NCBI GenBank assembly: GCA_937981665.1
Contig: CALJOJ010000009.1
Location: 1 to 45,591 of the forward strand
From: an uncultured Rubritalea sp.
GTDB taxonomy: Bacteria; Verrucomicrobiota; Verrucomicrobiia; Verrucomicrobiales; Akkermansiaceae
Direction of reading: 5' to 3'
DNA: 45,591 bases
Shown here: piece after piece, positions 7,789 to 16,847 of the stretch
Layout of the letters: each line of letters opens with the position of its first letter
Position numbering within the stretch: the stretch's first letter is position 1
Translations under genes and position numbers: made by a program
The notes under the pieces: generated by a model
What the model was told of the DNA's origin: nothing
The model's database searches: none
What the model saw: only the letters and a program-made list of their open reading frames with translations

Positions 7789-9489
7789 CTATTTTTGGTT
7801 AGCTTCGTGAAGGGCATTCCACGCGCTGATGAGAGCGTAGAGGCCAGCGGTCTCAATAGATGAGTTGATGCCACAGCCCCAGATTAGGGTCTGTGATCCT
7901 GTAGATTGAAGCTGTATGTAGGCCGCTGAGTCTGAGTCTGATCCACCGGTAATGGCGTGGGATCGATAGTCAGTTAGGTTGAATGTTTTGAATCCAGCAG
8001 TCTCAAGCGCGTGAGTAAGGGCATTGATGGGGCCGTTTCCAAGACCGGTGATTTGCGTTCTCTCGCCATGGATCTCTATCGTAGCATTACATGCCACATC
8101 TCCACGCTCACCCGCTGAATGATCTAACTCGTAGTCGATGAGCTCCATCGGTGACTTGGTGTTCACGAATGAATCAACGAAAGCAGCTTTGATTTCGCTG
8201 GCTTCTAACTCACGACTTTCATCGTCAGCGATTCCGTAGATTTTAGCACCTACTGCAGGGTGCATCGTTTTCGGTAAGTGGAGACCGAATTCATTTTGAA
8301 GAATGTATGCAATACCGCCTTTGCCACTCTGAGAATTGATACGGATAATAGCCTCATAGCTACGGCCGATATCCATCGGGTCAATAGTGAGGTAAGGGAT
8401 ACCAAATTTTGTCTCAGAGTCTGCTTCGAGATCTTTCTCTCTGCGGTCGATACCTTTTTTGATCGCGTCTTGGTGTGAACCAGAGAAGGCTGTGAATACG
8501 AGTTCGCCAGCGTATGGCTGTCTTTCTGGAACGGTGAGTTTAGTCACACGCTCATAGACGTGGCGGATCTCTGAGATGTTAGAGAAGTCTAGTCCTGTTT
8601 CGATACCGTGTGAATTCATATTCAATGCCACGGTAACGATGTCGAGGTTACCAGTACGCTCACCGTTTCCGAATAGAGTGCCTTCTACACGATCAGCTCC
8701 GGCTAGAAGCCCTAGTTCAGTAGCAGCGGTTCCTGTGCCTCTGTCGTTGTGCGTATGGAGTGAAATGATAGCATTCTCTCGTCCCTTGAGGTTTTTACAA
8801 AAATGCTCAATCTGGTCTGCGTGCACGTTCGGTGTGCTCCACTCGACAGTAGCAGGGAGGTTAAGGATGATTTTGTTATCTAGTGTTGGCTTCCAGATGT
8901 CCATGACTGCCTCGCAGATCTCTATCGCATACTCTGGTTCAGTGTCAGAGAATGATTCTGGTGAGTACTGTAAGGTGACATCTGTACCTGTTAGAGTAGG
9001 TGTTAGTTCCTGGATAAGAACTGCCCCGTCGATAGCGATTTGCTTGATGTTTTCTTTCGAGGCATCAGAGAAGGTGACTTTACGCTGAAGCGGAGAGGTG
9101 GAATTATATAAATGTACGATCGCGGTTTTAGTGCCTTTGAGGGAATCAAAGGTTCTACGGATGAGATGCTCACGTGCTTGCACGAGCACCTGGACGGTGA
9201 CGTCATCTGGTATACGTTTTTCTTCTACTAAGCGACGTAGGAATTTGAACTCCGTGTCAGAGGCAGATGGGAAGCCTACTTCTATTTGCTTAAACCCTAT
9301 CTCTACGAGGAGGTCAAAATACTCGAGCTTTTCCTCGATGTTCATCGGCACAGGCAGAGACTGATTCCCATCGCGGAGATCCACGCTAGCCCAGATAGGA
9401 GCTTGAGTGATCGTTTTGTCTGGCCATTCGCGGTCAGGAAGTGAGACGCCATTGAAGGCTTGGTATTTTGTGATAGAATGAGATTTCAT
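7789..9489 (-). CDS. leuA: 2-isopropylmalate synthase, yeast-type long form
   Basis: A 566-residue enzyme that condenses acetyl-CoA with 2-oxoisovalerate, the first committed step of leucine synthesis. The TIM barrel opens with DLRDGNQSL, and the metal ligands of SLHTHNDRGTG are present. The C-terminal third is the LeuA dimerisation/allosteric domain that binds leucine, ending with a G-x-D-S-D-S-A-A-Y loop. The sequence and N-terminal extension (KYQAFNGVSLPDREWP) match the long, yeast-type group rather than the E. coli type. No other leu genes are nearby. Confidence 0.95.
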   Translation of the reverse strand: MKSHSITKYQAFNGVSLPDREWPDKTITQAPIWASVDLRDGNQSLPVPMNIEEKLEYFDLLVEIGFKQIEVGFPSASDTEFKFLRRLVEEKRIPDDVTVQVLVQAREHLIRRTFDSLKGTKTAIVHLYNSTSPLQRKVTFSDASKENIKQIAIDGAVLIQELTPTLTGTDVTLQYSPESFSDTEPEYAIEICEAVMDIWKPTLDNKIILNLPATVEWSTPNVHADQIEHFCKNLKGRENAIISLHTHNDRGTGTAATELGLLAGADRVEGTLFGNGERTGNLDIVTVALNMNSHGIETGLDFSNISEIRHVYERVTKLTVPERQPYAGELVFTAFSGSHQDAIKKGIDRREKDLEADSETKFGIPYLTIDPMDIGRSYEAIIRINSQSGKGGIAYILQNEFGLHLPKTMHPAVGAKIYGIADDESRELEASEIKAAFVDSFVNTKSPMELIDYELDHSAGERGDVACNATIEIHGERTQITGLGNGPINALTHALETAGFKTFNLTDYRSHAITGGSDSDSAAYIQLQSTGSQTLIWGCGINSSIETAGLYALISAWNALHEANQK

Positions 9490-9538
9490 CTCGTTGGGTG
9501 TCTTGTAAATGTAGATTTATCTCCTAAGTGCCCTTAGG

Positions 9539-10036
9539 TTACAATGCTGCCATAGCTGCATCGTAGTTTGGCTCGTTAGTGATTTCTGATACGAGCTCAG
9601 CGTATGCGATTTTATGTGACTCATCGAGCACGATGACTGCACGGGTGAGGAGGCCTTCGAGTGGGCCGTCCACAAGCTTGAGACCATAAGCTGCCGCGAA
9701 TGACTGGCCACGGAAGTCAGAAGTAGTCACTGCATTCTCAATACCTTCTGCACCACAGAAGCGCTTGAATGCGAACGGGAGGTCGAGTGAGACGAAGAGG
9801 AGAGCTACGTCGTCTCTGCCGGCTACTTTTTCGTTAAATGCCTTTAGTTGAAGTGCGCAGACGCCAGTGTCCACACTAGGGAAGACGTTAATAACTACTT
9901 TCTTACCTGCGAAGTCAGCGAGAGAGACTGTGCTGAGGTCAGTGCTTACAACCTTGAAGTCTGGAGCTGCTGAGCCTACTTCTGGGAGTTCGCCTGCTGT
10001 GTTTACTGTATTTCCTTTGAATGATAATTGAGCCAT
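9539..10036 (-). CDS. tpx: Thiol peroxidase, atypical 2-Cys peroxiredoxin
   Basis: A Tpx of 165 residues when started at ATG 10036 (MAQLSFKGN); a longer in-frame start at 10081 would add 15 residues not found in the family. The peroxidatic Cys60 sits in SVDTGVC and the resolving Cys94 in RFCG, matching the C61/C95 pair of E. coli Tpx. It reduces hydroperoxides using thioredoxin. It is a single gene with an intergenic region on both sides. Confidence 0.93.
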   Translation of the reverse strand: MAQLSFKGNTVNTAGELPEVGSAAPDFKVVSTDLSTVSLADFAGKKVVINVFPSVDTGVCALQLKAFNEKVAGRDDVALLFVSLDLPFAFKRFCGAEGIENAVTTSDFRGQSFAAAYGLKLVDGPLEGLLTRAVIVLDESHKIAYAELVSEITNEPNYDAAMAAL

Positions 10037-10177
10037 ATTAGTGAGTGGTAAATTTAGATTGATTGTGAGCATTTGCTGCACGGTTTCTTATGGAGATATT
10101 AGTGATAGAAGCCTGTGAAAAACAATCTTAAATGCAGAATATGGCTTAATCTTGTGAGAAAGATAGAATGCGAGCTA

Positions 10178-10549
10178 CTAAAGGTTTCTCAATACCGTGA
10201 AAACGATAATCATAGTGAGCGCGAGACAAGCTGTTTTTAGGTTGATGGGGAGAGCTGTGTATTTACCAGTAAGTAGCTTCGAGAGCAGCGACCAGATGCT
10301 AAAGAGGATAATGGCGATGATGCCAGAGGTGATGAAGGCATTGAAATGTAATGCCATTTTCAGATCACCTTTAAGTAGATGCTGGGTAGCGCGAGTACCG
10401 CCACAGCCCGGACAGTCAATCCCAGTTTGACTTCTGATCGGGCAGGAGATTTGTGGGAAATAGTGCTGCACCAGAAGTACAGCACTGATCAATGCCAAGG
10501 TAGGGATGGCAATAATGAGAACCGAGGGTCTAGATGTCTCAGCTCTCAT
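10178..10549 (-). CDS. DUF2752 membrane protein
   Basis: A 123-residue protein with three predicted membrane helices and the DUF2752 signature CPIRSQTGIDCPGCGGTRA between helix 1 and the next segment. The paired Cys (CPxxxxTG..CPGCG) could bind a metal or form disulfides. Function is unknown in the family. It sits 20 bases after the DUF4190 gene on the same strand, a pairing that suggests joint expression. Confidence 0.85.
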   Translation of the reverse strand: MRAETSRPSVLIIAIPTLALISAVLLVQHYFPQISCPIRSQTGIDCPGCGGTRATQHLLKGDLKMALHFNAFITSGIIAIILFSIWSLLSKLLTGKYTALPINLKTACLALTMIIVFTVLRNL

Positions 10550-10569
10550 GAGTTGTGTTGGGGCTTTAG

Positions 10570-11088
10570 CTATTCTTGATCAGGAACGAGTTCTTCTGAT
10601 CCGCGGGCTGATTCTTCCAGTTCTTCTTGTTGTTTCTTCATTTCAGCTTCAAAGCTTTCTTGGAATTCCTCACCAAATACAGAAAATGGACCATCATCAG
10701 AGTTAACCGCTAAAGCGAGTGCTACAACACAGAAAATGGTGACTGCGATACCTATGTATCCAGTAACAAGACCAGCAATTGCCATGCCTTTACCTCCAAT
10801 GGTTTGTGGGTCTTTCTTAATTTTACCTAAAGAAAGATGACCAAAAATAACAGCAATGAGTCCAGGTATAGCACCGAAGTAACAAGAGACGACAGCAATG
10901 ATGCCTAGTACCATGGACGTGATTGCAAATCCGTCAGTTCGAGGCCCCATAGGAAATCCTTGTTGTTGCTGTTGTGGTTGTTGTGGGTATGGATTAGCCG
11001 GATCATGAGGAGTAGATTGATACGGGCTAGGTTGAGCTTGGTTTCCTGTTGATGGTGTTTGTCTTTGTGGTGGTTGTGATGGATTCAT
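10570..11088 (-). CDS. DUF4190-domain membrane protein with Pro/Gln-rich head
   Basis: Starting at ATG 11088 the protein has 172 residues (an upstream ATG at 11124 would add 12). The first 50 residues are a disordered Pro/Gln-rich stretch. Two membrane helices follow around GFAITSMVLGIIAVVSC and GMAIAGLVTGYIGI with the Gly-rich linker typical of DUF4190. The tail is acidic (EEFQESFEAE). Role unknown, likely in the cytoplasmic membrane. It precedes the DUF2752 gene. Confidence 0.75.
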   Translation of the reverse strand: MNPSQPPQRQTPSTGNQAQPSPYQSTPHDPANPYPQQPQQQQQGFPMGPRTDGFAITSMVLGIIAVVSCYFGAIPGLIAVIFGHLSLGKIKKDPQTIGGKGMAIAGLVTGYIGIAVTIFCVVALALAVNSDDGPFSVFGEEFQESFEAEMKKQQEELEESARGSEELVPDQE

Positions 11089-11127
11089 AAATAGTAAAAG
11101 AACAGATTTTAGATGGGAGGGCAATAA

Positions 11128-11811
11128 TTATTCCTCAAGCTCACCGCCGTGGCGGATGTCTTGTGCTGATTCCATGAAGATAACGTCTTCTGCGATGTTT
11201 ATAGATAGGTTTCCGATGCGCTCAACCCAGCGGATGATGAATGTTAGGTTGAGGAAGCTTTTATAATTTTCACAAGGTTCTTCGAGCTTTTTGGTATAGG
11301 CTTTGGTTGCCATTTTATGGAATTTTCTAAGTTCATCGTCCATGGCTAGAACCGCTAGAGCTTGTTGTGTGCATTTTTCTGAGTAGCTTGCCATAGCTGA
11401 GTCTAACATCTTGAGTGCTTGATTATAGGATGGCTCTATTAGGGATATTTCCTCAAGATCACCATACTTGATGATCTTACGTGATCGTTTAGCGATGCTT
11501 ACTGCGTGGTCAGAAATACGTTCTAAGTCATGGGTGATCTTCATGGATGTGATGACGAGACGTAAGTCAGAGGCGAAGGGCTGAAACTTTGCCATAAGCT
11601 GGAGGCTGTCGTTATCAATCTGAATTTCTAACTGATCTACTTCTTCATCATCTGCAATGACTTGGTTACAAATAGCGAGGTCGCGCTGAGTAAGACCGGT
11701 AAAGGCATTTTCCACGTTGCGCTTAGTAAGGACTCCCATTTCTAGCGTGTTGTTTTTAAGGTCGCTAAGTGCTTGGTCGAATTCTGTTAGGATGTGTATT
11801 TGATCTGGCAT
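11128..11811 (-). CDS. phoU: Phosphate signalling protein PhoU
   Basis: A 227-residue all-helical protein made of two PhoU repeats, with conserved ERISDHAVSIA and VERIGNLSINIAED segments carrying the acidic metal-binding positions. PhoU couples the PstSCAB importer to PhoR and represses the Pho response when phosphate is ample. It is the last gene of the pst cluster, 62 bases after pstB. Length is normal for the family. Confidence 0.95.
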   Translation of the reverse strand: MPDQIHILTEFDQALSDLKNNTLEMGVLTKRNVENAFTGLTQRDLAICNQVIADDEEVDQLEIQIDNDSLQLMAKFQPFASDLRLVITSMKITHDLERISDHAVSIAKRSRKIIKYGDLEEISLIEPSYNQALKMLDSAMASYSEKCTQQALAVLAMDDELRKFHKMATKAYTKKLEEPCENYKSFLNLTFIIRWVERIGNLSINIAEDVIFMESAQDIRHGGELEE

Positions 11812-11873
11812 AATGGAGTGTGTAATTAAAATTTTATATCAAGCTGGTGTGTGTATCTGCTGAAGGCTGGGGC

Positions 11874-12641
11874 TTAGCCAAATCTTCCAGAGATGTAGTC
11901 TTCTGTGTGTTTTTGGCTCGGGTTTTGGAAGATAGTATTGGTTTTATCGTACTCGATGAGCTCCCCGAGGTAGAAGAATGCAGTACGGTCCGAGACTCGT
12001 GATGCTTGCTGCATGGAGTGGGTGACGATCACGATGGTGTACTGCTCGCGGAGTTCAGTGATGAGCTCTTCTACCTTAGCTGTGGCGATAGGGTCGAGTG
12101 CGGAGCATGGTTCGTCCATCAGGATGACTTTTGGCTGAACGGCTATGGTGCGGGCGATACATAGTCGCTGTTGCTGACCGCCAGAGAGCCCGAGTGCTGA
12201 TGTCTTTAGTCTGTCTTTGACTTCATCCCAGAGTGCTGAGCCCTTGAGGCTGCGTTCGACAGCTTCGTCTAAAACATCTTTGTTTTTTATCCCTTGGATA
12301 CGAAGTCCGTATGCTACATTTTCGTATATAGATTTAGGGAAAGGGTTGTACTTTTGAAATACCATGCCGACGTGCTTTCTGAGCTCGATGGCATCTACGT
12401 CTGAGGCGTGGATGTCTTGCCCAAGGATCTTGATAGAGCCGCGAGTGATCTTGGCTGTGTCGATGAGGTCGTTCATGCGGTTGAGGCAGCGTAGAAGCGT
12501 GGATTTACCACAGCCTGATGGGCCGATGAATGCGGTGACCTGCTTTTCCGGGATGTCTAGGCTGACGCCCTTGATCGTTTCGGTTTTACCTTGGTCATAG
12601 CTGAAGCCTAGGTCGTTGAGTTGGATGAGTTGAGAGTTCAT
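11874..12641 (-). CDS. pstB: Phosphate ABC transporter ATPase PstB
   Basis: A 255-residue ABC ATPase that powers phosphate import. Walker A is GPSGCGKST near residue 39, the signature is LSGGQQQR, Walker B is VILMDEP, and the switch His is in VTHSM. The PstB-specific stretch [19 protein letters not shown] is present. It lies 27 bases downstream of pstA. Confidence 0.96.
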   Translation of the reverse strand: MNSQLIQLNDLGFSYDQGKTETIKGVSLDIPEKQVTAFIGPSGCGKSTLLRCLNRMNDLIDTAKITRGSIKILGQDIHASDVDAIELRKHVGMVFQKYNPFPKSIYENVAYGLRIQGIKNKDVLDEAVERSLKGSALWDEVKDRLKTSALGLSGGQQQRLCIARTIAVQPKVILMDEPCSALDPIATAKVEELITELREQYTIVIVTHSMQQASRVSDRTAFFYLGELIEYDKTNTIFQNPSQKHTEDYISGRFG

Positions 12642-12668
12642 GAGTTGAGAAATGTTAGATAATGAAGT

Positions 12669-13784
12669 TTACCACTTGAGCTTATTACGGAGTCTATTCC
12701 TGAGAATGACGGAGAGTAGGGCGAAGCTCATGACGAGGATGAGGAAGGCTGCGATGGAGCCGTACTGCATCGGCTTTACGTGTTCAGATTCTGGGAATTT
12801 AGCGAGAGTGTATATATGGAAGGGGAGTGCCTGCACGGACTGAGTGAGGAAGCTCCATGGACCTTCGACTTGCTCCCAAGGAAGGTTAGATTTTTCAGTC
12901 ATCGTCGCTGTGAGCATGATGGGAGCCGTCTCGCCGGCCACTCTGGTGATACCGAGAACTGATGCTGTTAGAATACCTGGGACAGCGAAGGGCAGTACTG
13001 ACTTACGAATGGTTTGCCACTGGGTAGCACCGAGAGCGAATGAGGCTTCGCGGAAGCCTTTTGGTACAGCTCGAAGACTTTCCTCACAGGCTGTGATGAT
13101 CACAGGAAGCACCATGATAGCTAGTGTGCAGCTGCCGGCGAGAAGGGAAGTGCCCCAGCCCTGGAAGCTAAGGTAACTGTTAGTCCAGAACCATCTGCAG
13201 AAGAATGCGGCACTGTCTTTTGGAACGTCTGTAATGACGGGTGCGAGCCAACAGAAGACGCCTAACCCGAAGAGGGCAAACACGATAGAGGGAACGCCTG
13301 CTAGGTTAAGAATAGACAGCCGGATGGTGGACATGAGCTTGCCTTTACCGCAGTATTCACTGAGATAGATAGCTGCGGAAACTCCAATGAAGAGGGCGAT
13401 GACCATACAGATGAAGACTAATAATGCCGTGCCTACAAGTGGACCTAAGATTCCACCACCACTGGCTGTTAGGTTATGTAGATCGACTATTTCTTTCTCC
13501 GGATGCGCCACGACCCATTGCTCGTAGTTCTTCTGAGACATGGAGTACTCCTGTCCGTTCTGATCATGCCATACACTGAGGATTTGTGGGCTTTCTGTGA
13601 AGAACTCTGTATTCACATAGGGTGCTTCACTTTTAAAGAATGTAGGGACACCTTTGATGAATATGTCACTAAAGATGAAGAGGGCTGCAGCGATGATAGT
13701 ATAGGTGCAGAGGCGGAAGACCCAGAGGTAGATGCTCTCTTTTTTCTGCTTCCAGCCTAGTTGTTTTTGAAATGGATTATCCAT
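12669..13784 (-). CDS. pstA: Phosphate ABC transporter permease PstA
   Basis: A 371-residue permease with the ABC coupling motif EESLRAVPKGFREASFALGA and a following RVAGETAP segment. After the first membrane helix it carries a periplasmic insert of roughly 70 residues (about 50-115), which makes it longer than the usual 280-300 residues. It forms the channel with PstC. It starts 20 bases after pstC. Confidence 0.93.
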   Translation of the reverse strand: MDNPFQKQLGWKQKKESIYLWVFRLCTYTIIAAALFIFSDIFIKGVPTFFKSEAPYVNTEFFTESPQILSVWHDQNGQEYSMSQKNYEQWVVAHPEKEIVDLHNLTASGGGILGPLVGTALLVFICMVIALFIGVSAAIYLSEYCGKGKLMSTIRLSILNLAGVPSIVFALFGLGVFCWLAPVITDVPKDSAAFFCRWFWTNSYLSFQGWGTSLLAGSCTLAIMVLPVIITACEESLRAVPKGFREASFALGATQWQTIRKSVLPFAVPGILTASVLGITRVAGETAPIMLTATMTEKSNLPWEQVEGPWSFLTQSVQALPFHIYTLAKFPESEHVKPMQYGSIAAFLILVMSFALLSVILRNRLRNKLKW

Positions 13785-13804
13785 GGTTAATAGAGAATTT
13801 GAGA

Positions 13805-15742
13805 TTAGCTAGTCTTACGGCTAATGACGCGTTGGCAGATGCTGTTGATAGAAAGTGAAATGAGAAAGAGAACGAGGCCGACCATGAAGAGTGCTTTCCA
13901 ATGCAGTACGCCAGGTTCTAGCTCACCGTATTCTTGAGCAATGATCCCAGTCATGGTGTGGACAGATTCCCCAAGTGCGCCTACGCCCTGTGATAGGTCT
14001 GGGATTCTAGCTTTATTACCTGCTACTAAAAGTACGACCATTGTTTCACCGATCACACGGCCGAAGCCTAGCATGACGGCTGCGATGATGCCGGAGAGTG
14101 ATGCGGGGACGATGATCTTTAAGACTGTTTGTAGCTTGTTTGCCCCCATTGCGAGTGAGGCTTCAGAGTATGCTTTAGGTACGTTATTTAGCGCGTCTTC
14201 AGCAAGGGTGAAGATGGTAGGGCAGGCCATGAAGGCAAGAAGTATGCCAGCTAGTAGGACGTTGAGCCGGTCTTGGATAGGGAAGCCTGGTATCCAGGAT
14301 AGCCATGAAACTTCACTCATTCCCTGAAGTAAACCTGCTACAACTAATACGCCGAAGAGCCCGAGTACTACTGAAGGGATGGTCTGAATAAATTCGATAG
14401 ATGGCTTAAGTATGCGAGATTCTCGTTTATTTGCAAATTGGTTCACGTAGATAGCCGCACCTATGGCTAAGGGAACCGCGATCGCCATGGCTACCAGTGA
14501 GATGAGGAGTGAACCGCTGAAGAGCGGCATGAGACCGTAGAGGCTCTGACGGTCGCTACCCGTTTTCCAATCACTACCGAAGAAAAATGCAGTGATAGAG
14601 TTCCACATGGTTACAGGCTTATCATGCTTCCATTCCGCTAGCAGAGACTTGCGCTCGGTGACGATTTCTTTTAGTTCCTGAAAAAGGCGACTACTTTCAT
14701 GGATGAGGATAGTAGATTTCTCTGTCGTGATCTCCGCGGTTTCTAGTAGGTTGATGCCTTTTTGAAATTGGTTCACCATGTTGTCAGCGGCTGGGTCGTG
14801 CTTAGCGATTATTTCATAGATCGGGAGGATGTTTTTCGCTGGATCTATTTCTATAATGTTAGGCTCCAGCTCTTTGATACGAGTCTGAATGGCCTGAGCT
14901 ACTTGAGAGTCATTAGCATTGTCTTTAAGTTCATCTTTAAGTGATGTTATACTAGCTAAGTTTTTACGGTTGTCAGAAATAGTGATGTTCGTCTTGGTTG
15001 CGATCTTTTCAATTTCCTGATAAATTTCACGGAGTTCATCATCAGAGGTTTTGATCAAGTCCATGGCTTTATTAAACGCCCCCATCTGGTCATTGATTAA
15101 TGCTGGGATCTCGTTTATCTCATCAGGCGTCTCGTAGTCATTGAGTGCGTACTTGTGGGCATATTGAAGCGCTTTCTGGTATGTGTTATCAGAAATTTCA
15201 GTGGTCTGTGGTAGCCGTGACTGAATAGTTTTTAGGAGTTCTTCTGTGGATACTTCACCGCAGGCCTTTGTGACTAAGGTCGTTAGCTTGATGGCTGCAG
15301 CTTGTTTTTCTTCGCTATCATCCATTTCAGTGTACTCGTCTACTTTGTCTTCGAGCTCGTCATCGATGATGCTTTCAAATTCCTCATAGATGGGAACGAG
15401 AGTGGCGAGATTACCAAATTTTGCGCGTTTCTCGTTGATGAATGCTTGGTTTACTTTCGTGTAGAGAGCATCATAGCCTACCAATTGATAGTTCATATGG
15501 TTAGCTGCTTCTATCCCTGATATTCTAGCTTCTGATAGCTCTGTGCGGAAGCCTGGGATGAAACCGATAGCTGACTTAAAAAGGAAAATACAAATGAATA
15601 AAAGGAAAAGGATAGCGAGGTAGGCGTTACCACCAAAGAAACCTCTTACGATACCGTCGGCATTGAAGTTAAGGCCCATCAGACGGAAGCCCCGTTTGCG
15701 CTTGAAGCATGCACCATCTGCTAAATCTGATTTCCTATTCAT
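13805..15742 (-). CDS. pstC: Phosphate ABC transporter permease PstC with a large periplasmic domain
   Basis: A 645-residue PstC, about twice the usual 300-320. The permease core is at the C-terminus: membrane helices from about residue 400 and the coupling motif EDALNNVPKAYSEASLAMGA followed by GRVIGETM. Between the first helix (near 33-60) and the core lie about 320 residues rich in Lys, Glu, Ile and Leu with predicted long helices and likely coiled coils, placed in the periplasm. ATG 15679 (MGLNFNADG) is an alternative start. A candidate Pho box at 15790-15807 lies just upstream. Confidence 0.92.
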   Translation of the reverse strand: MNRKSDLADGACFKRKRGFRLMGLNFNADGIVRGFFGGNAYLAILFLLFICIFLFKSAIGFIPGFRTELSEARISGIEAANHMNYQLVGYDALYTKVNQAFINEKRAKFGNLATLVPIYEEFESIIDDELEDKVDEYTEMDDSEEKQAAAIKLTTLVTKACGEVSTEELLKTIQSRLPQTTEISDNTYQKALQYAHKYALNDYETPDEINEIPALINDQMGAFNKAMDLIKTSDDELREIYQEIEKIATKTNITISDNRKNLASITSLKDELKDNANDSQVAQAIQTRIKELEPNIIEIDPAKNILPIYEIIAKHDPAADNMVNQFQKGINLLETAEITTEKSTILIHESSRLFQELKEIVTERKSLLAEWKHDKPVTMWNSITAFFFGSDWKTGSDRQSLYGLMPLFSGSLLISLVAMAIAVPLAIGAAIYVNQFANKRESRILKPSIEFIQTIPSVVLGLFGVLVVAGLLQGMSEVSWLSWIPGFPIQDRLNVLLAGILLAFMACPTIFTLAEDALNNVPKAYSEASLAMGANKLQTVLKIIVPASLSGIIAAVMLGFGRVIGETMVVLLVAGNKARIPDLSQGVGALGESVHTMTGIIAQEYGELEPGVLHWKALFMVGLVLFLISLSINSICQRVISRKTS

Positions 15743-15789
15743 TTGTTGATCTTATTACTCGAATGAAAAGGATTTACAGAGTCTTCAAG

Positions 15790-15807
15790 TGTGACATCGT
15801 TGTCACA
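15790..15807 (-). promoter_or_regulatory. Candidate Pho box upstream of pstC
   Basis: The 18-base palindrome TGTGACATCGTTGTCACA lies 48 bases before the pstC start. Read on the minus strand it is two 7-base units, TGTGACA and TGTCACA, with an 11-base period, the spacing of PhoB-binding direct repeats. The same arrangement recurs at four other sites in this cluster. It would let PhoB drive pstCAB-phoU separately from pstS. Confidence 0.65.
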
Positions 15808-15816
15808 ATGTTAATG

Positions 15817-15850
15817 AAAAAAGCTGCTTAACGTTGAAGTTAAGCAGCTT
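15817..15850 (-). terminator. Terminator between pstS and pstC
   Basis: A perfect 12-bp stem AAGCTGCTTAAC / GTTAAGCAGCTT with a 6-base loop. On the minus strand it is followed by six T. It lies 31 bases after the pstS stop, so most transcripts of abundant pstS should end here, with the permease genes read at a lower level or from the Pho box promoter beyond. Confidence 0.9.
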
Positions 15851-15880
15851 AAGTGTTTTTTTGAAATTTGGTGATAGTGA

Positions 15881-16735
15881 CTATTCGGTGTCTTTCTTGA
15901 TCGCTGCCTCTGCGATAGGAGTAGGTACGAATCCAATGTCTGAAACGATCTTGCTAGCCGCATCAGAAGTCGTCATCCACGTGAGGAGCTTAGCTGCTTC
16001 ACCTTTAGGCTCACCGACTGTGTAGTAGTAGAGCTTTCTTGCTAGTGGGTACTTAGCGATCTTAGAAATCTTCGCTGAAACACCATCTACTTTTACTGTC
16101 TTATAGAGACTGCCTTCAGCGTAAGCGAGACCTACGTATCCGATGCCATTTACATTTTTAGAAACTTCAGTACAGATAGGCTGGTTGCCTTCGAGTTGCT
16201 GACATTTATCACCGTAGTCTTTCTTGGACATAGCGAGCTTACTGAATGACTTGTATGTTCCAGATGATGTATTTCTTGTGTATACTGAGATGGATCCAGC
16301 CTTGCCGCCTACTTCTGACCAGTCAGTGATAGACCCTGTGAAGATGCCTTCGATCTGAGCGAGAGTGAGTTTCTTTACTGGATTATTTTCATTCACGATG
16401 ACCGCGATCATATCGTAAGCCGCGACGTGCTCAACGAGCTTTTGGCCTTTTTTAGCGAATGTGTCTTCCTCAGTAGATTTTACTTCTCGGCTAGACATAC
16501 CGATGTCCGCTGTGTCGTTAGCTAGGTTAGAAAAGGCATGACCCGATCCTTGAGCCAGGATGTCTATAGTGACTTTTGGGTTAGACTTTAGATACTCAGC
16601 CTTGAGCTGAGGAACAAGTTTTGCTCCTAAGGTGTCAGAGCCTTTGATCTCGATCAGTTCAGCTGATACAGAGCTCATAAGAGCGAGGGATGCAGATATA
16701 GCTGATGCGACTGTTTTAAGTGACTTTAGTTTCAT
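15881..16735 (-). CDS. pstS: Periplasmic phosphate-binding protein PstS
   Basis: Starting at ATG 16735 the protein has 284 residues with a signal peptide MKLKSLKTVASA...SSVSA; the frame upstream to 16813 is a Cys/His-containing stretch unlikely to be translated. The mature part begins ELIEIKGSDTLG, the PBP-like fold start that binds phosphate with Ser/Asp residues, and includes GSGHAFSNLANDTADIGMSSR. It delivers phosphate to PstCA. It has its own candidate Pho box at 16819-16843 and its own terminator. Confidence 0.95.
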   Translation of the reverse strand: MKLKSLKTVASAISASLALMSSVSAELIEIKGSDTLGAKLVPQLKAEYLKSNPKVTIDILAQGSGHAFSNLANDTADIGMSSREVKSTEEDTFAKKGQKLVEHVAAYDMIAVIVNENNPVKKLTLAQIEGIFTGSITDWSEVGGKAGSISVYTRNTSSGTYKSFSKLAMSKKDYGDKCQQLEGNQPICTEVSKNVNGIGYVGLAYAEGSLYKTVKVDGVSAKISKIAKYPLARKLYYYTVGEPKGEAAKLLTWMTTSDAASKIVSDIGFVPTPIAEAAIKKDTE

Positions 16736-16818
16736 TTGAATAATGTGTTTTGGTTGATGTTCGTTATGTTTCGAACATGCACCTACATTTATGCAGTTCG
16801 TAGAGTTTTCCAAATTTT

Positions 16819-16843
16819 CTATGGTGAAAAATCTGTCACAGAA
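16819..16843 (-). promoter_or_regulatory. Candidate Pho box upstream of pstS
   Basis: On the minus strand the core reads TGTGACAGATTTTTCACCAT: units TGTGACA and TTTCACC with an 11-base period. It lies just after the phoR1 stop and about 84 bases before the pstS ATG. It matches the copy upstream of the Na/Pi symporter at 20733-20757 in core and flanking bases (ATAGAAA follows in both). Confidence 0.7.
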
Positions 16844-16847
16844 ATGA

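Noticed and set aside
13941-14327. Plus-strand frame of 128 codons opposite pstC, and similar frames opposite pstB, leuA, symporter and phoR
   Set aside because: Each lies inside a well-identified gene on the other strand and shows only low-complexity Ser/Arg-rich translation.
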